DNA of 64,000 nt from Pseudopithomyces maydicus (GCA_026873275.1 JANTUC010000018.1:434001-498000), one strand, 5' to 3'. Shown: positions 22,227 through 35,056, counted from the first letter of the stretch. Made by a program: numbers and translations. Notes: a model not told the origin generated them from the sequence alone.

Positions 22227-23016
22227 CTAATCACAGTATTGTTTCATCTTCCGATGCCCTCCACTTTCGACTCCACTCCCTAACTGCCCAAAATTTCTAC
22301 AAACCCTCTTCGTACCCCACCCCGGTGCCGTTGCCTTGCCTGTCTCATCGACCTCCAAATCTTCCAAGTTGCTGTCTGCCGAACAGATCAATGCCTGTCT
22401 CAAATACTCGAAGCAATGGTCTAGATGATAGAGATGTACATTCGCGCCCATGTTCTCGATGTAGTGATTCACTAGCTCGTGCTTGTGCTGCAGCTTGTGT
22501 ATCTCGTTGACACGAGTATAGTAAGCGATGCGGAGCCCGTGCAGACAATGAATTTGGTGGTACGCTGCGACGGCTTTGGGCGGCGACGCGAGCTGTGGAT
22601 GATACACGAAACCCTTCCCTTTCGGGACCAGCTCTTCCCATGCTCTCTGGGTATCGGCCGTTGGACTGCCGACGAAGGTATGATTCTCGTACCAGACCTG
22701 GGGTGTGGTTCCCGATGGTTCTGTCAATATTCTGTGTTAGTTGTATTCTTTGCACCTTGTGTGTTTTAGAGAAGGGCGCCTTACGAATGTAACCATGGTT
22801 AAATAAGATTGGCCAGTCTCTCCATGCCAGACCGATGATAACCCCCAACAACGAGATCAAAACGTGCGATGCCACCCTTTTCCAAGTCATTCCTTTGGGC
22901 TTTTCTCGCCAAGATTCGGGTAACGGTGTCACTGGCGTATACGACTGACTCTCATCCGCGGACAACGAGGTGTACCGGCCATGCGGACCGCGCTTGAAGC
23001 GTTCGAAGAACACCAT
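22227..23016 (-). CDS. UstYa-family (DUF3328) oxidase-like protein
   Basis: Exons 22785-23016 and 22227-22720 are joined over a 64-nt intron (GTAAGG donor, GACAG acceptor) and give 241 residues. A cytosolic N-terminus is followed by one transmembrane helix (about residues 46-64) and a lumenal domain with the two HxxHC motifs that define the family, HQIHC at 132-136 and HLDHC at 176-180. In dikaritin RiPP pathways such as ustiloxin, UstYa proteins are needed for oxidative cyclisation of the peptide; others act in different specialised pathways. The frame upstream of ATG 23016 starts with GTG, so I chose the ATG. No precursor peptide with repeated Kex2-flanked cores lies within this window. Confidence 0.9.
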
Positions 23017-24374
23017 CACTGATGCAAAACAGTATTATGCAGAGTATTTATCGAGAGAGGCAATCCATTCGAAGAAATGAGTGGTTGACTTGAGTTGGTT
23101 TGCCTGTCTCGCTAATCTCGGCTTGGGTGAAAGAAAGACGTAGACTATTTTGTCTATCTATTCACGCACCGATCGGGAATAGCAACTTTCTAGATTGAGA
23201 TATTACCTTCACAAGAAAGTAGTTCTACGATAGCCCCTAGAGAAAAAGCATAGCGAAGAAGATATATTAATGTGTCTTCCTGGAATGCATGCCCCGAAAA
23301 CACCGTGCTTTTACCACGACGACCAAATTCGCGACAAAATCATTAATCATATCCAAACTTTTAAACACCTAGTACTCAGAAAGCTTAGATCGATAGTCCA
23401 ACGATGGCAGAGCTACATGATTAGCTTAAAAATAATTAGCAAGCATCTACGATTTAAAACAACAACTACAACAAATCATTCCCCAGACGAAACATGATTC
23501 CACAACCCAAAAAAAAGAAACATCGTGTTTAACTCAACACTGTAGAACATCTATGAAGTCGTACACGTTACAAGGCACTCAAGATCACATCAAACTACAG
23601 ATAGTATTAGGGGAACTTAGCTTCTCCGTCTCCCACACCACCCTCCCAACCATTCCCACCCACCACCACATCTAGCCCCAACGCCACACCTCCACCCCTC
23701 ACCTCATCTCACCCCACCCTCGCCCTCGCTCCCCGCACAGTTACCCAAATACCTACACCCATAATCCCTACTTGTCGCACCCCGGCCAAGCCCAGCCAGG
23801 CACCACGTTCCCCGGACATCTTGCTCACTCACCCAACGCTACTCGTGTATTGTACATTTCCGAACGACATGCGCCAGCAGCGAAGCGCCCCCTCACCTCA
23901 CGTGAGGTCAGCCAGTCGGTCGGCCGGTCATCACCGAGCGAGTAAATACAGTAGGCGCTGGTGTAAGCAGGGAGGTAGTTGGGGCGCAGCAAGCCACGTC
24001 CACTCGGCACCTAGTATTTGGCACTTAGCATCTAGCAACGAACTACCAGACGCATGTTTACAGTTAGACTAGTCTAGTGGATGGGCTACCACACGTTCAC
24101 ACGTAGCACACAAGATATCACCAAATCAAATATCAAATACACTTCATAGACAAAAGAACAACTTATTTTCATTCCACTGCACGGCTCACAACTGTACTGT
24201 ACGGCGAACACTTCGACCAAAGCATGTTAAAAAAAGAGGATATAAAGCCATACGCCCCCGAAGAATTAAGGCCAATATGCACACGCATGGGGGGATGTGA
24301 TATACACAGTATCCGGACGCTATGCAAAAGATCCGCCACGTTGCTCTCACACTTCACTCACACCTAGAAATTGC
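23017..24374. other. Intergenic, 1.36 kb
   Basis: Promoter of the UstYa-like gene and 3' region of the GAS1-type gene. Part (about 23620-23800) is strongly C-rich on the plus strand. No gene is supported. Confidence 0.6.
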
Positions 24375-26041
24375 TTACAGCAAGATCATGGCCGCACCCG
24401 AGGCCACGGCGCCGAAGAGGTACGCTGCGACGCCGAAGTAGCCCACGGATACGTGGGAGACGGTGAGACCACCGGGAGCAGCACCCTCGCTGCTGCCACC
24501 GTTCTTGGCAGAACCGCCGGTGGCAGCGGCGGCGGCACCAGAGAGGGTGCCGGTTCCGTCGCTACCGGCCTGCTTGAGGAGGGCACCGCAGGCAGCGGCG
24601 GTGGTGGCAGCGGGCTTCTTCAGAGTAGCGGCGCCCTTGAAGCCGCAGGCGTCGGAGGCCTCGTTTTGAGCCTTGTAGTAAGCGTTGAGAGCGAAGGCGA
24701 GCTGCTCCTTGGGTGTGCACATGCCGTAGACGCCGTAGGGACCGGCGGTGTGGTTGCGGTTGATACCAGCGCAGTACTTGCCCTCGGCCATACCGCAGAC
24801 GGTGCCGAACAGCTTGCCGATGTCCTTATCAGATGAGACGGAGTCGTCAACGGTGCAAGAGAGCGTGTCCATCATGCAGCTGCAGGCCTGGGCATTGACG
24901 ACGGGAGGAAGGGGGTCAGAAGCCGCACCCCAATCGCTGTTAACGCTGGGGCAAGTGGCAGCGGCAGTGTTGGTCGGGTTGTAGTCGGCCATCTTAACGC
25001 CAGTAGGAGTAGCCTTGGCAATTTCCTTGGAGAGGTTGTCAAAGTCGTCGTTGGTCTCGACCTTGCCACCGCTGACTTTAGCGAGACCGAACTTGTTATC
25101 TTCCTCGTGATACATGTAGACAATACCGCCGGACCAGACACCAGTCATCTGGTCGCCGTACAGAGCACCAACTTCGGTGAACAGACGCGGGCGGACTTCG
25201 TTGCAGCCGTACTCAGCGAAGAAGACAGGGACGTCGTACTTGGCAAACTCCTTGGTGCGCACATCGAAGCCGGATTTCGTGAAGGACGACTTTCCGCACC
25301 ACGAGTAGATGTTGTAACCCCAGAAGTCGATAGCGTCGGAGCGGTCACCGCAGTCGAAGAAGTTGGCGAGGTTCTCGCGAATGTCGGCATCGTCGTTGGT
25401 AGCATAGCCAACACCAATCTCACGGTAACCCTTGCTCTTAATGTATCCCTTGGAGTCGCGGACGGCAGCCTTGACGAAAGCACTGGCGGCGGTGTTGTTC
25501 TTCTGGTTGGAAACCTCGTTACCAGCAAAGAAGCCGAGAGTGTTGGAGTATTGCTGCATCTCATCGATGACGGCGGTGTAGCGCTCGAAGAGAGGCGTGT
25601 TCCATTCAGGGTCCTCGCGGTTGATGGATGTCTTGGGCTCGGACAAATCCGCAACGACGTAGATACCAGCATCTTGCAGAGCGGTCATGCACACCTTGTG
25701 ATCCTTGGTAGGGTCGATAGCGTAAACTCGGATGGTGTTGGTGCGCAACTTCTTCAAGAACTCGATGTCGCGCTTGCACGCCGTGGTGTCGGCGAGGGGA
25801 TCGGAGTAGTCTGAGCTTCCGTCGGTCTCACCACCTTGCCCAACGCCCTGCTGGTAAGCGACTCCGCGCATAAAGCTTGACTCTGTCAGAATAAGGCGAG
25901 CATGCGGGGGAAATATGAAGTTACTCACAATTGTGTACCATTGGTCTTGTAGAAAAACTTGCTGCCCTTGATAACAATAGGGTCCACTTGGGCCAAGGCG
26001 GTGGATGCGAACAGCGCCGCGGCTGCGAGAGTGTACTTCAT
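24375..26041 (-). CDS. GPI-anchored 1,3-beta-glucanosyltransferase (GH72 with CBM43), GAS1/Gel type
   Basis: Exons 25929-26041 and 24375-25875, with a 53-nt intron (GTGAGT donor, AAG acceptor), encode 537 residues. A signal peptide of 17 residues is followed by the GH72 domain with both catalytic glutamates visible: E158 in FAGNEVSNQ (acid/base) and E259 in FAEYGCNE (nucleophile). A cysteine-rich X8/CBM43 domain follows (about 350-450; CSCMMDTLSC, CAGINRN), then a Gly/Ser/Ala/Asn-rich stretch and a hydrophobic tail (AAYLFGAVASGAAMILL) as expected for a GPI signal. The enzyme cuts beta-1,3-glucan and transfers the end to another chain, elongating wall glucan at the cell surface. It is divergent from the glucan synthase gene. 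Confidence 0.95.
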
Positions 26042-26965
26042 GTTGAACTAATATCTATATGAAGGGCGGTGAAGTTTGAAGAGCGCAGAGAGCGCGGGAT
26101 GTAGGTCGTGGTAAAAGCGCCCTTTGTGAATTTCGAAGGGGCGTTTGAGGGAGCGTTTGGAGGCTAGGAAGGAGCCGGGGCAGAATGAGCGTGACGTTAA
26201 ATTAAAACAAGTATTTGTAGAGAGTGACGGGGAAGACAAATAAAGAGCGAAGAAACACGCGTGAAGCAACTCAAGTAAAAGAGTGTATGGAGTACTGGGA
26301 GTTGCGGAGCTGGCTGTCGGGGTTGTTCAACCCCTGAGTCTCGAAACGGCCTAGCACGCACTGTTCTCATCCTGCTCGCCGTCGACCCACGACTGTCCGT
26401 CGCAATCTCGAGCCACCCAAAGACTGAACGAACCAGAGCACCGCGCCGTCCAAATGTTCGAATGCATTCGGATCTAGATGCCCAGATGCTCGTCGGCTCA
26501 GCTGCCATCTCAAGCTCTTTGTCTCTTCGAACAATGAAGCTTAACTTTCGTGGCGCCGAGGCGGGGACGGCAACGTGCATACAAAGCCATCCACAAGCGT
26601 GGATAGATGCAACACCCAATGCAACACACGATGCCCCACATGTGCCTGCGTCAATTCCCAAAATAAGGCTTCTGGAACATTGCTTCGGACTGGTGACAAG
26701 CCATTGCGCTTTGACCTGGCTGCTGGCGGTACCCGTGCAACTTCATGTCAGATGTCAGAACACGGTGGCGGATGGTACTACTGTACAGTTTGTGCGTACG
26801 CGAGGCATGTCAGAGGCATAGCATGTTGTGGAGGTCCGAGGACGGGTAGCACACGGGGAAAGCGAAAACATGGGAGGGGAGGACTGCCCACAGCCATATT
26901 GTAGGCTCCACAATGAGTCGTGCAGTGCACCAGCATCCGGCCAGATCAACATTCAGTGCTGGGTT

Positions 26966-26985
26966 GTGCTGTGCTGTGCTGTGCT
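26966..26985. repeat. (GTGCT)4 tandem repeat
   Basis: Four perfect copies of a 5-bp unit in the divergent region between the two glucan genes. Confidence 0.9.
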
Positions 26986-27382
26986 GAACACTGCTGGTGT
27001 TGCTCGCAACGGACTGTCTTTCGGCCAAGTTGTGTAGCTGAGCAGTGAGCAGAATGCGCAGCATCTGCAAAGGGCAGGTCTGGAGATGGCCGAGCAGGGT
27101 GGTCTACTTATGGAGGCAGCTTCGGAGTTTGGAAGCTGCGCCAGATGTCCTGATAGGTAAGCAGGGCGTGCATCGATCCTGCTGAGGCCAAGAAGGGCAC
27201 TTTTGTACATTATCTATTACTGTGGGCGACCATTTCGGATGTGCAGGCGAGTGCCTGAAGAACAGTCCTGTGGCTGGGTCAGCAATCTCGATGCGACCCA
27301 CCGCGGACGGCTCTGGCTGTGGACGCAGACATGGCGGCGGCCTCGGAAGCTAGTACACAAGCACGGCGGTGGAAATCAAGGC

Positions 27383-27408
27383 AGTTGGATTAGTTGGATT
27401 AGTTGGAT
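27383..27408. repeat. 9-bp tandem repeat, almost three copies
   Basis: AGTTGGATT repeats twice in full and a third time lacking its last base. Confidence 0.9.
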
Positions 27409-28890
27409 AATTATTGTACGGGCCAGGGCCCATGCAGGCTGGCGAGATGAAGATTTCGTCATCGATGATAGCACTAAGATGGCTTCATAAAAGAGCCTGC
27501 ACCGCGCAGGGGATGGAATCAGAGCCAGTGCAATGCCGTCGCGTTGGGCCAGGACCAATTGTCACACGAGCGCGTCTGCGTCTGCGACTGGGCGCAGGCT
27601 GGCGGCGGCGGCGGCACCGTCTGGGGCACTTGCAGCAAGTGGTTGTTGAGGCTCCTCCTGAGTCCTGAGCGAGCAAAGCCTTCAGCCCCGTTGTGCCGCG
27701 ACAGCAGCGACGTTTAACGGCAGGGATGGGCGCGCAAAAGCCATCGGCGATAAGCCTATCGCTATCGATGGCCCAGGAGACGGCACCTGGGCGGGTTTGG
27801 CTGCTCTGGCTGCTTTGGCACGTCCAATCTCATGTCGGGCGTTTGGGTTCCGGCCAGGGCTATGCCTGTTTGCGCTGGCCGCGTTTGATCGCCGGGGCGG
27901 GCCCTTCTTCCGCAAATCGTCCATTTGCTAGACGCTTCGTGACGTGCTGCGCTGCACAAAGGCGGTTGGCCGGAGTGGGCACACAGTGGGAGACGGTGGG
28001 AGAGGGTCGAGAGAGTGGTTGCGTGGATATCACCCACCCTTCTGCCGCCGCGATGTGTGGGTGCTGCGTCTGCTTGGAACGCCTCCGCCGCGAGCATGGC
28101 ATTGGCAGTGCCTGGGACGCTGGTGGGTCTCGGGACAAGGTGGTGTAGCCGTGGTATTTTTACAATGCCGATCGACTGCTCTACACGAAGATCCCGCCAC
28201 GTTCATGGCGAGCACATGAGGAATGCAGTCACACGCGGCCAGCGCTGGAGGGAGGCGAGCCGGCGGTGGTGTCTGTCCCCAGCGGATGGCCTGCCCTGCT
28301 CGACTGCTCCCACGGCCAGCGAGACGAACGATAAAAGTGGCGACTCGATGCAGCTCGCGCTCGCTGTCCAGGAAATCCTGGCCGGGCCACTAGTGCCAGC
28401 GTTGAGGCGAGGCTGCCAAGCCGTGAGCATCCTGACCCAGCCCCTGAGTGAATGGCCATTTCCATAAACCTGCCCGCGCCCTGCCCTCTCGCAATCTTCT
28501 TGCACGTCGCTCTCTTCCCAGGCCGCCGACCCCTCCCGTGTTTTTCTTCTTCCCTTCCAGTTCCAGTCTGTCGTTTGCATAGCTGTGCGAGCGACATCCT
28601 GGCGTTGCCCCTGCCTCTCAGCGCGGAGATCCGTTGCGGTTGAGCTAGCAGCACCTGCCGCGCGTATACCAGCGGTGCAGTCGTCCCAGCAGCTGCTTTT
28701 ACATCGCTGCTGTCCCGCCGCACCGTCACTCGCTTCCAAAGCCCTCCAGCCCTCGACTCCCCACCTGCGAGCGAACAAAGCAGCTCGCTCGACCCGGGAC
28801 AACCACCCGGCCCGTTTCACCTTCGCTCGCAAATTCCTCACGTCAACACCTGGACGCTCGCCCGCCCGCCACATTCGCTACCCTCAGAAC

Positions 28891-28906
28891 AATCAATCAA
28901 TCAATC
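28891..28906. repeat. (AATC)4 tandem repeat
   Basis: Four perfect tetranucleotide copies about 190 bp before the FKS1 start codon, probably in the leader or proximal promoter. Confidence 0.9.
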
Positions 28907-29091
28907 AGCCCGCCATCTCGCGAGGCTGCCCCAGTACACCTAATCAATCCTACGTCGCCTGCTCCTAATGCCCATTGTTTGAGGTACGCCCCTCTGACCG
29001 CCTGTGTTTCAGCCTGGTCCGCGCCGAGCCACACAAGCACTCGTGTTGACAGCCGCCGACAGCTTCACTCCACACCTTACCCGACGCCACC

Positions 29092-32000
29092 ATGTCTGCA
29101 CAGCAGCCGCAAGGCGGCCATTATGATGACGGCTACGGCCGTCAACAGGGCCAGGATGCCTACTACCACGACGATCAGTACAGCCAGTACCACGACGACC
29201 AGCGTGGCGGCTACCACGACCAGCAGGGCCACGGCGATGCCTACTACGACGAATCGTGCGTTTGATCTCTCCCTGCCCGTGGCCACGCAGCTAATGGAAA
29301 AACAGGGCCTATTACGATGACCGCGGTGGCCAGAACGGTGGCCAATATCAACAGAATGGCTACTATGATGACCGTGGTGGTCAGCAGGGCTACCAGGACG
29401 AGTATTACAACGATCAATACTATGACCAGGGAGGCCACGGCCAGGACGGCTATGCGTGAGTTTCATCTACACGATCAAATCTGCCACCCGCTAACGGCTG
29501 AACAGTGCGAGACCCCGCCGCCAGCACGACTCCGAAGAAGACTCTGAGACCTTCAGCGATTTCACGATGCGATCTGACATGGCTCGCGCCACCGACATGG
29601 ACTACTACGGCCGTGGTGATGAGCGTTACAACAGCTATGGCGGAGGCGGTCAATACCGCCCACCATCATCACAGATCTCTTACGGCGGCAATCGCTCGTC
29701 CGGAGCCTCCACTCCCATCTACGGCATGGACTACACAAACGCCCTTCCTGCAGGCCAGCGGTCACGCGAGCCATACCCGGCGTGGACCTCCGAAGCTCAA
29801 ATTCCCTGCACCAAGGAGGAAATCGAGGACATCTTCTTGGATCTCACTGCGAAGTTCGGTTTCCAACGTGACAGCATGCGGAACGTATACGACCATTTTA
29901 TGACCCTCCTCGATTCACGTGCGTCTCGCATGTCTCCCAACCAGGCTTTGCTTTCGCTCCATGCCGATTATATCGGTGGTGAGAACGCCAACTACCGCCG
30001 ATGGTACTTCGCTGCTCATCTTGATCTCGACGACGCTGTAGGATTCTCAAATATGAAGCTCGGTAAAGCCGGCCGGAGAACCCGAAAGGCCCGCAAGGCA
30101 GCAAAGAAGGCAGCCTCCGAGAATCCTGATAACGAGCAGGAAGTTCTAGACGCATACGAGGGCGATAACAGTCTCGAAGCCGCTGAGTACCGATGGAAGA
30201 CTCGGATGAACCGTATGTCACAGCAGGACCGTGTGCGACAGGTCGCCCTCTACCTTCTTGTGTGGGGAGAAGCGAACCAGGTCCGCTACATGCCAGAATG
30301 CGTGTGCTTCATTTTCAAGTGTGCTGATGATTGGCTCAACTCGCCTGCCGGCCAAGCGCAAACCGAGCCCATTGATGAATTTACCTATCTGAACAATGTG
30401 ATTACTCCGCTTTACCAGTACTGCCGCGACCAAGGCTATGAGATTCAAGACGGCAAATACGTTCGCCGTGAGCGCGACCACGCACAAATTATTGGTTACG
30501 ACGATATCAATCAACTATTCTGGTATCCGGAGGGTCTTGAGCGTATTGTGATGGAAGACAAATCTCGATTGGTTGATCTTCCTCCCGCTGAGCGATTCGC
30601 CAAACTGAAGGATGTTGTCTGGAAAAAGGTCTTCTTCAAGACCTACTACGAGCGACGTTCGTGGTTCCACATGATTGTCAACTTCAACCGTATCTGGGTG
30701 ATACACGTCGCGGCTTTCTGGTTCTACACTGCTTATAACTCCAAACCGGTCTACACCAAGGGCTACAGACAGCAATGGGATGATCAGCCTCACGAAGCTG
30801 CAACTCTCTCTGCTGTTGGTCTGGGAGGTACCGTCGCTGCCTTCATTCAAGTCATGGCAACACTCTGTGAATGGGCTTACGTTCCTCGCAAGTGGGCCGG
30901 TGCTCAGCACTTGACCAAACGGTTACTCTTCTTGCTTCTGGTTCTTGTCATCAACGCTGCTCCCGCTGTCTACATCTTCGTGTTGGACAACCAGACAGGA
31001 ACCATACCTAAGATTCTGGGTATCGTTCAGTTCATCATTGCGTTGGTCACGTTCGTCTTCTTCTCCATCATGCCTTTGGGCGGTCTTTTTGGCAGCTACA
31101 TGAAGCGCAATTCTCGACAATACGTCGCGTCTCAGACATTTACTGCGAGCTACCCTCGCCTGAAGGGCAATGACATGTGGATGTCCTATGGACTGTGGGT
31201 GATGGTCTTTGCAGCCAAGTTTTCCGAGTCTTACTTCTTCTTGACTCTTTCGCTCAAAGACCCCATCCGTATTCTTGCACACATGAAGAAGCCTGCTTGT
31301 ATCGGCGACACAATTGTGAAGACCTACCTGTGCCAATATCAACCAAGGATTCTCCTGGGCTTGATGTACTTCACCAGCTTGGTGCTCTTTTTCTTGGATA
31401 CTTACCTATGGTACATCATTCTCAACATGATATTCTCAGTCTCTCGGTCGTTCTACCTCGGTATTTCCATCTGGACGCCCTGGAGGAATATTTTCTCGCG
31501 CCTTCCCAAGCGTATCTACTCCAAAGTTCTTGCAACCACGGATATGGAGATCAAGTACAAACCGAAGGTCCTGATTTCTCAGATCTGGAACGCCATCGTC
31601 ATTTCGATGTATCGTGAGCATCTGCTAGCTATCGACCATGTTCAAAAGCTTCTGTACCATCAGGTTCCTTCTGAACAGGAAGGGAAGAGGACGCTGCGGG
31701 CCCCCACCTTCTTCGTGTCCCAGGAAGATCATTCATTCAAGACTGAATTCTTTCCCGCTCAGAGTGAGGCTGAACGTCGTATTTCGTTCTTCGCTCAGTC
31801 CCTGTCAACTCCTATCCCTGAGCCACTTCCGGTCGATAACATGCCTACTTTCACTGTCATGATTCCTCACTACAGCGAGAAGATCCTCCTTTCTCTCCGT
31901 GAGATTATTCGCGAAGACGAGCCCTACTCCCGTGTAACGCTCTTGGAATATCTTAAGCAACTTCACCCTCACGAATGGGATTGCTTTGTTAAGGACACAA

Positions 32001-35000
32001 AGATTCTTGCCGATGAGACCTCTCAATTCAATGGAGACTCCGAGAAAGCCGAGAAGGACACTGCCAAGAGCAAGATTGACGATCTTCCTTTCTATTGCAT
32101 TGGTTTCAAGTCTGCTGCTCCCGAATACACTCTCCGCACACGTATTTGGGCGTCTCTACGCTCCCAGACGCTTTACCGCACTATCTCTGGATTCATGAAT
32201 TACAGCCGTGCGATCAAGCTCCTCTACCGTGTCGAGAATCCCGAGGTTGTTCAAATGTTCGGTGGCAATTCTGACAAGCTTGAGCGCGAATTGGAGCGCA
32301 TGGCTAGGCGCAAATACAAGATTTGCGTGTCCATGCAGCGTTATGCTAAGTTTTCCAAGGAAGAGCGTGAAAATACCGAATTTCTACTGCGAGCATACCC
32401 CGATCTTCAGATTGCTTATCTCGATGAAGAGCCTCCTGTCAACGAGGGTGACGAGCCCCGCATTTACTCTGCGCTCATCGATGGCCATTCCGAGATCATG
32501 GACAACGGCATGCGCCGTCCCAAGTTCCGTATTCAGCTTTCTGGCAACCCTATTCTAGGCGATGGAAAATCCGACAACCAGAACCACTGCATTATCTTCT
32601 ATCGCGGCGAGTACATTCAGCTTATTGACGCTAACCAGGACAACTACTTGGAAGAGTGTCTTAAGATCCGCAGCGTTCTGGCCGAGTTTGAAGAGATGAC
32701 CACAGACAACGTTTCTCCTTACACTCCTGGTATTCCGAACCCTAACTTCAACCCTGTTGCCATCCTTGGTGCCCGTGAATATATTTTCTCGGAGAACATT
32801 GGTATTCTTGGTGATGTTGCCGCCGGAAAGGAACAAACGTTCGGTACTATGTTTGCTCGTACGCTCGCTCAGATTGGTGGCAAACTGCATTATGGTCATC
32901 CTGATTTCCTTAACGGTATCTTCATGACTACTCGCGGCGGTGTCTCCAAGGCCCAGAAAGGACTTCACCTTAACGAAGATATTTACGCCGGTATGAATGC
33001 TCTCCTTCGCGGTGGCAGAATCAAGCACTGCGAATACTACCAGTGTGGTAAGGGTCGTGATCTTGGATTTGGCTCTATTCTCAACTTCACCACCAAGATC
33101 GGAACTGGTATGGGCGAGCAGATGCTGTCTCGTGAGTACTACTACCTCGGAACGCAACTCCCTCTGGATCGCTTCCTCTCGTTCTACTACGCTCACCCGG
33201 GTTTCCACATCAACAACTTGTTCATCATGTTGTCGGTTCAATGTTTCATGTTCGTCCTACTGAACCTAGGCGCGCTAAAGCACGAGACGATCGTTTGCAC
33301 GTACAACAAGGACATTCCCATTATCGATCCCTTGTTCCCGAACGGCTGCGCCAACCTTGTCCCCGTCTACGATTGGGTGGCTCGTTGCATTTTGTCCATC
33401 TTCATTGTCTTCTTCATTGCTTTCGTTCCTCTTGTGGTACAGGAGTTGACAGAGCGTGGATTCTGGCGAGCGGCCACCCGTCTGGGTAAACACTTTTCCT
33501 CTCTGTCGCCACTCTTCGAGGTCTTCGTCTGCCAGATCTACGCTAACGCCCTTACTACCGATCTCTCGTACGGAGGCGCCCGTTACATCGGTACCGGTCG
33601 TGGTTTCGCTACTGCCCGTATCCCATTCGGCATCCTGTATTCCAGGTTCGCTGGGCCTTCGATGTACCTTGGTGCTCGGTCCCTGATGATGCTTCTGTTT
33701 GGTACCTGCACTGTATGGGGACCATGGCTCATTTACTTCTGGGCATCCCTGTTGGCCATGTGCATATCCCCCTTCGTTTTCAATCCTCACCAGTTCTCTT
33801 GGGACGACTTCTTCATCGATTATCGCGAGTACCTTCGCTGGCTCTCTCGTGGAAATACGCGATCCCACAGCGCTTCTTGGATCGGCTTCTGCCGCCTCTC
33901 CCGTACTCGACTCACTGGTTACAAGCGCAAGGCTCTTGGTGACCCGTCTTCCAAGCTTTCTGGAGACGTTCCGCGCGCCCGGTTTGCTAACATCTTCATG
34001 GGCGAAATCGTCGGTCCCCTCGTTCTGGTCGCCGTCACTCTCATTCCGTACCTCTTCATCAATGCGCAAACTGGTGTCAAGTCTGAGAACAACGAAGGAA
34101 CGGAGCCCAAACAGACTGCGGCCCTGATCCGAGTTGCCCTTGTCGCTTTTGGCCCTATTGCAGTCAACGCTGGTGTATTAGCTGGATTGTTCGCGTTGGC
34201 TTGCTGCGCGGGTCCTCTTTTGGGCATGTGTTGCAAGAAGTTTGGAGCTGTCCTGGCTGCAATTGCTCACGCCATCGCCGTCATCATGCTCTTCGCGTTC
34301 TGGATTGTGATGATGTTCCTTGAAGGTTTCAACTTCACCAAAGCTTTGTCTGGTATGATTGCTGTCGTCGCCATTCAACGTTTCTTCTTCAAGCTCATCA
34401 TCGCTCTCGCACTCACTCGTGAGTTCAAGGCCGATACTGCCAACATCGCCTGGTGGACTGGAAAGTGGTATACCATGGGCTGGCACACAATCACTCAGCC
34501 CGGTCGTGAATTTCTCTGCAAGATTACCGAGCTTGGCATGTTCGCTGCCGATTTCATCTTGGGCCACGTCATCCTGTTCATCATGCTTCCTCCTCTGTTG
34601 ATCCCTATGGCTGACAAGGTCCACTCTGTCATGTTGTTCTGGCTCCGTCCTAGGTATGTATTTTGCACTGTACAATCTATTGTTCTCATCACTAACGTTT
34701 GCAGTCGCCAAATTCGACCCCCCATTTATTCGTTGAAGCAAACTAAACTTCGGAGGAGAAGAGTCATTCGCTACGCTATCCTCTACTTCGTTCTTCTCGT
34801 TGTGTTTATCGCTCTGATTGTTGGGCCCGTCGTGGCTGGCAAGTTCTTGAAGTTCAATATGGAGATCCCAATGGAACTTCTCCAACCTACTGGATTAAAC
34901 AACAACGACACGTCGGCCAAGGTCACTGGTAGCTGCTTCAACAACCAGCCATGCCCGAAATTTGGGGACGGCAGCAGTGATGACGGTTCGAGCGATGCCC

Positions 35001-35056
35001 TCACGACGGACGGGAGTGACGCGGATACGACGGCCCGCCGGTTTATGGCGTTTTGA
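29092..35056 (+). CDS. FKS1: 1,3-beta-glucan synthase catalytic subunit
   Basis: Exons 29092-29255, 29306-29455, 29506-34653 and 34705-35056, with introns of 50, 50 and 51 nt, encode 1937 residues, the usual size. The start has a strong context (CCACCATGTC). The N-terminus is rich in Q, Y, D, H and G; then come the FKS1 N-terminal domain, a first block of membrane helices, the large cytosolic glucan-synthase domain (YSEKILLSLREII, LDANQDNYLEE-type motifs, GREYIFSENIG) and a second helix block. The enzyme polymerises UDP-glucose into wall beta-1,3-glucan at the plasma membrane and is the echinocandin target. Hot spot 1 reads FLTLSLKDP and the hot-spot 2 position reads DWVARCIL. The last intron is 51 nt with no in-frame stop. 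Confidence 0.98.

Larger units (their letters stand above)
26042..29091. promoter_or_regulatory. 3-kb divergent intergenic region between the GAS1-type gene and FKS1
   Basis: Long frames on both strands (for example minus 28203-28874 and plus 27693-28148) have no domains and reflect GC-rich, low-stop composition. Several short perfect tandem repeats occur (26966-26985, 27383-27408, 28891-28906). The last 600 bp before FKS1 are pyrimidine-rich, as in a 5' leader. An unannotated non-coding RNA or leader intron cannot be excluded. Confidence 0.55.

Noticed and set aside
25107..25814. 235-codon frame antisense to the GAS1-type gene
   Set aside because: Shadow of the GH72 coding sequence with Val/Gly-rich translation and no domain.
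28203..28874. 223-codon minus-strand frame before FKS1
   Set aside because: No family features, Arg/Trp/Gly-rich translation, overlaps other frames; best seen as chance in the FKS1 upstream region.
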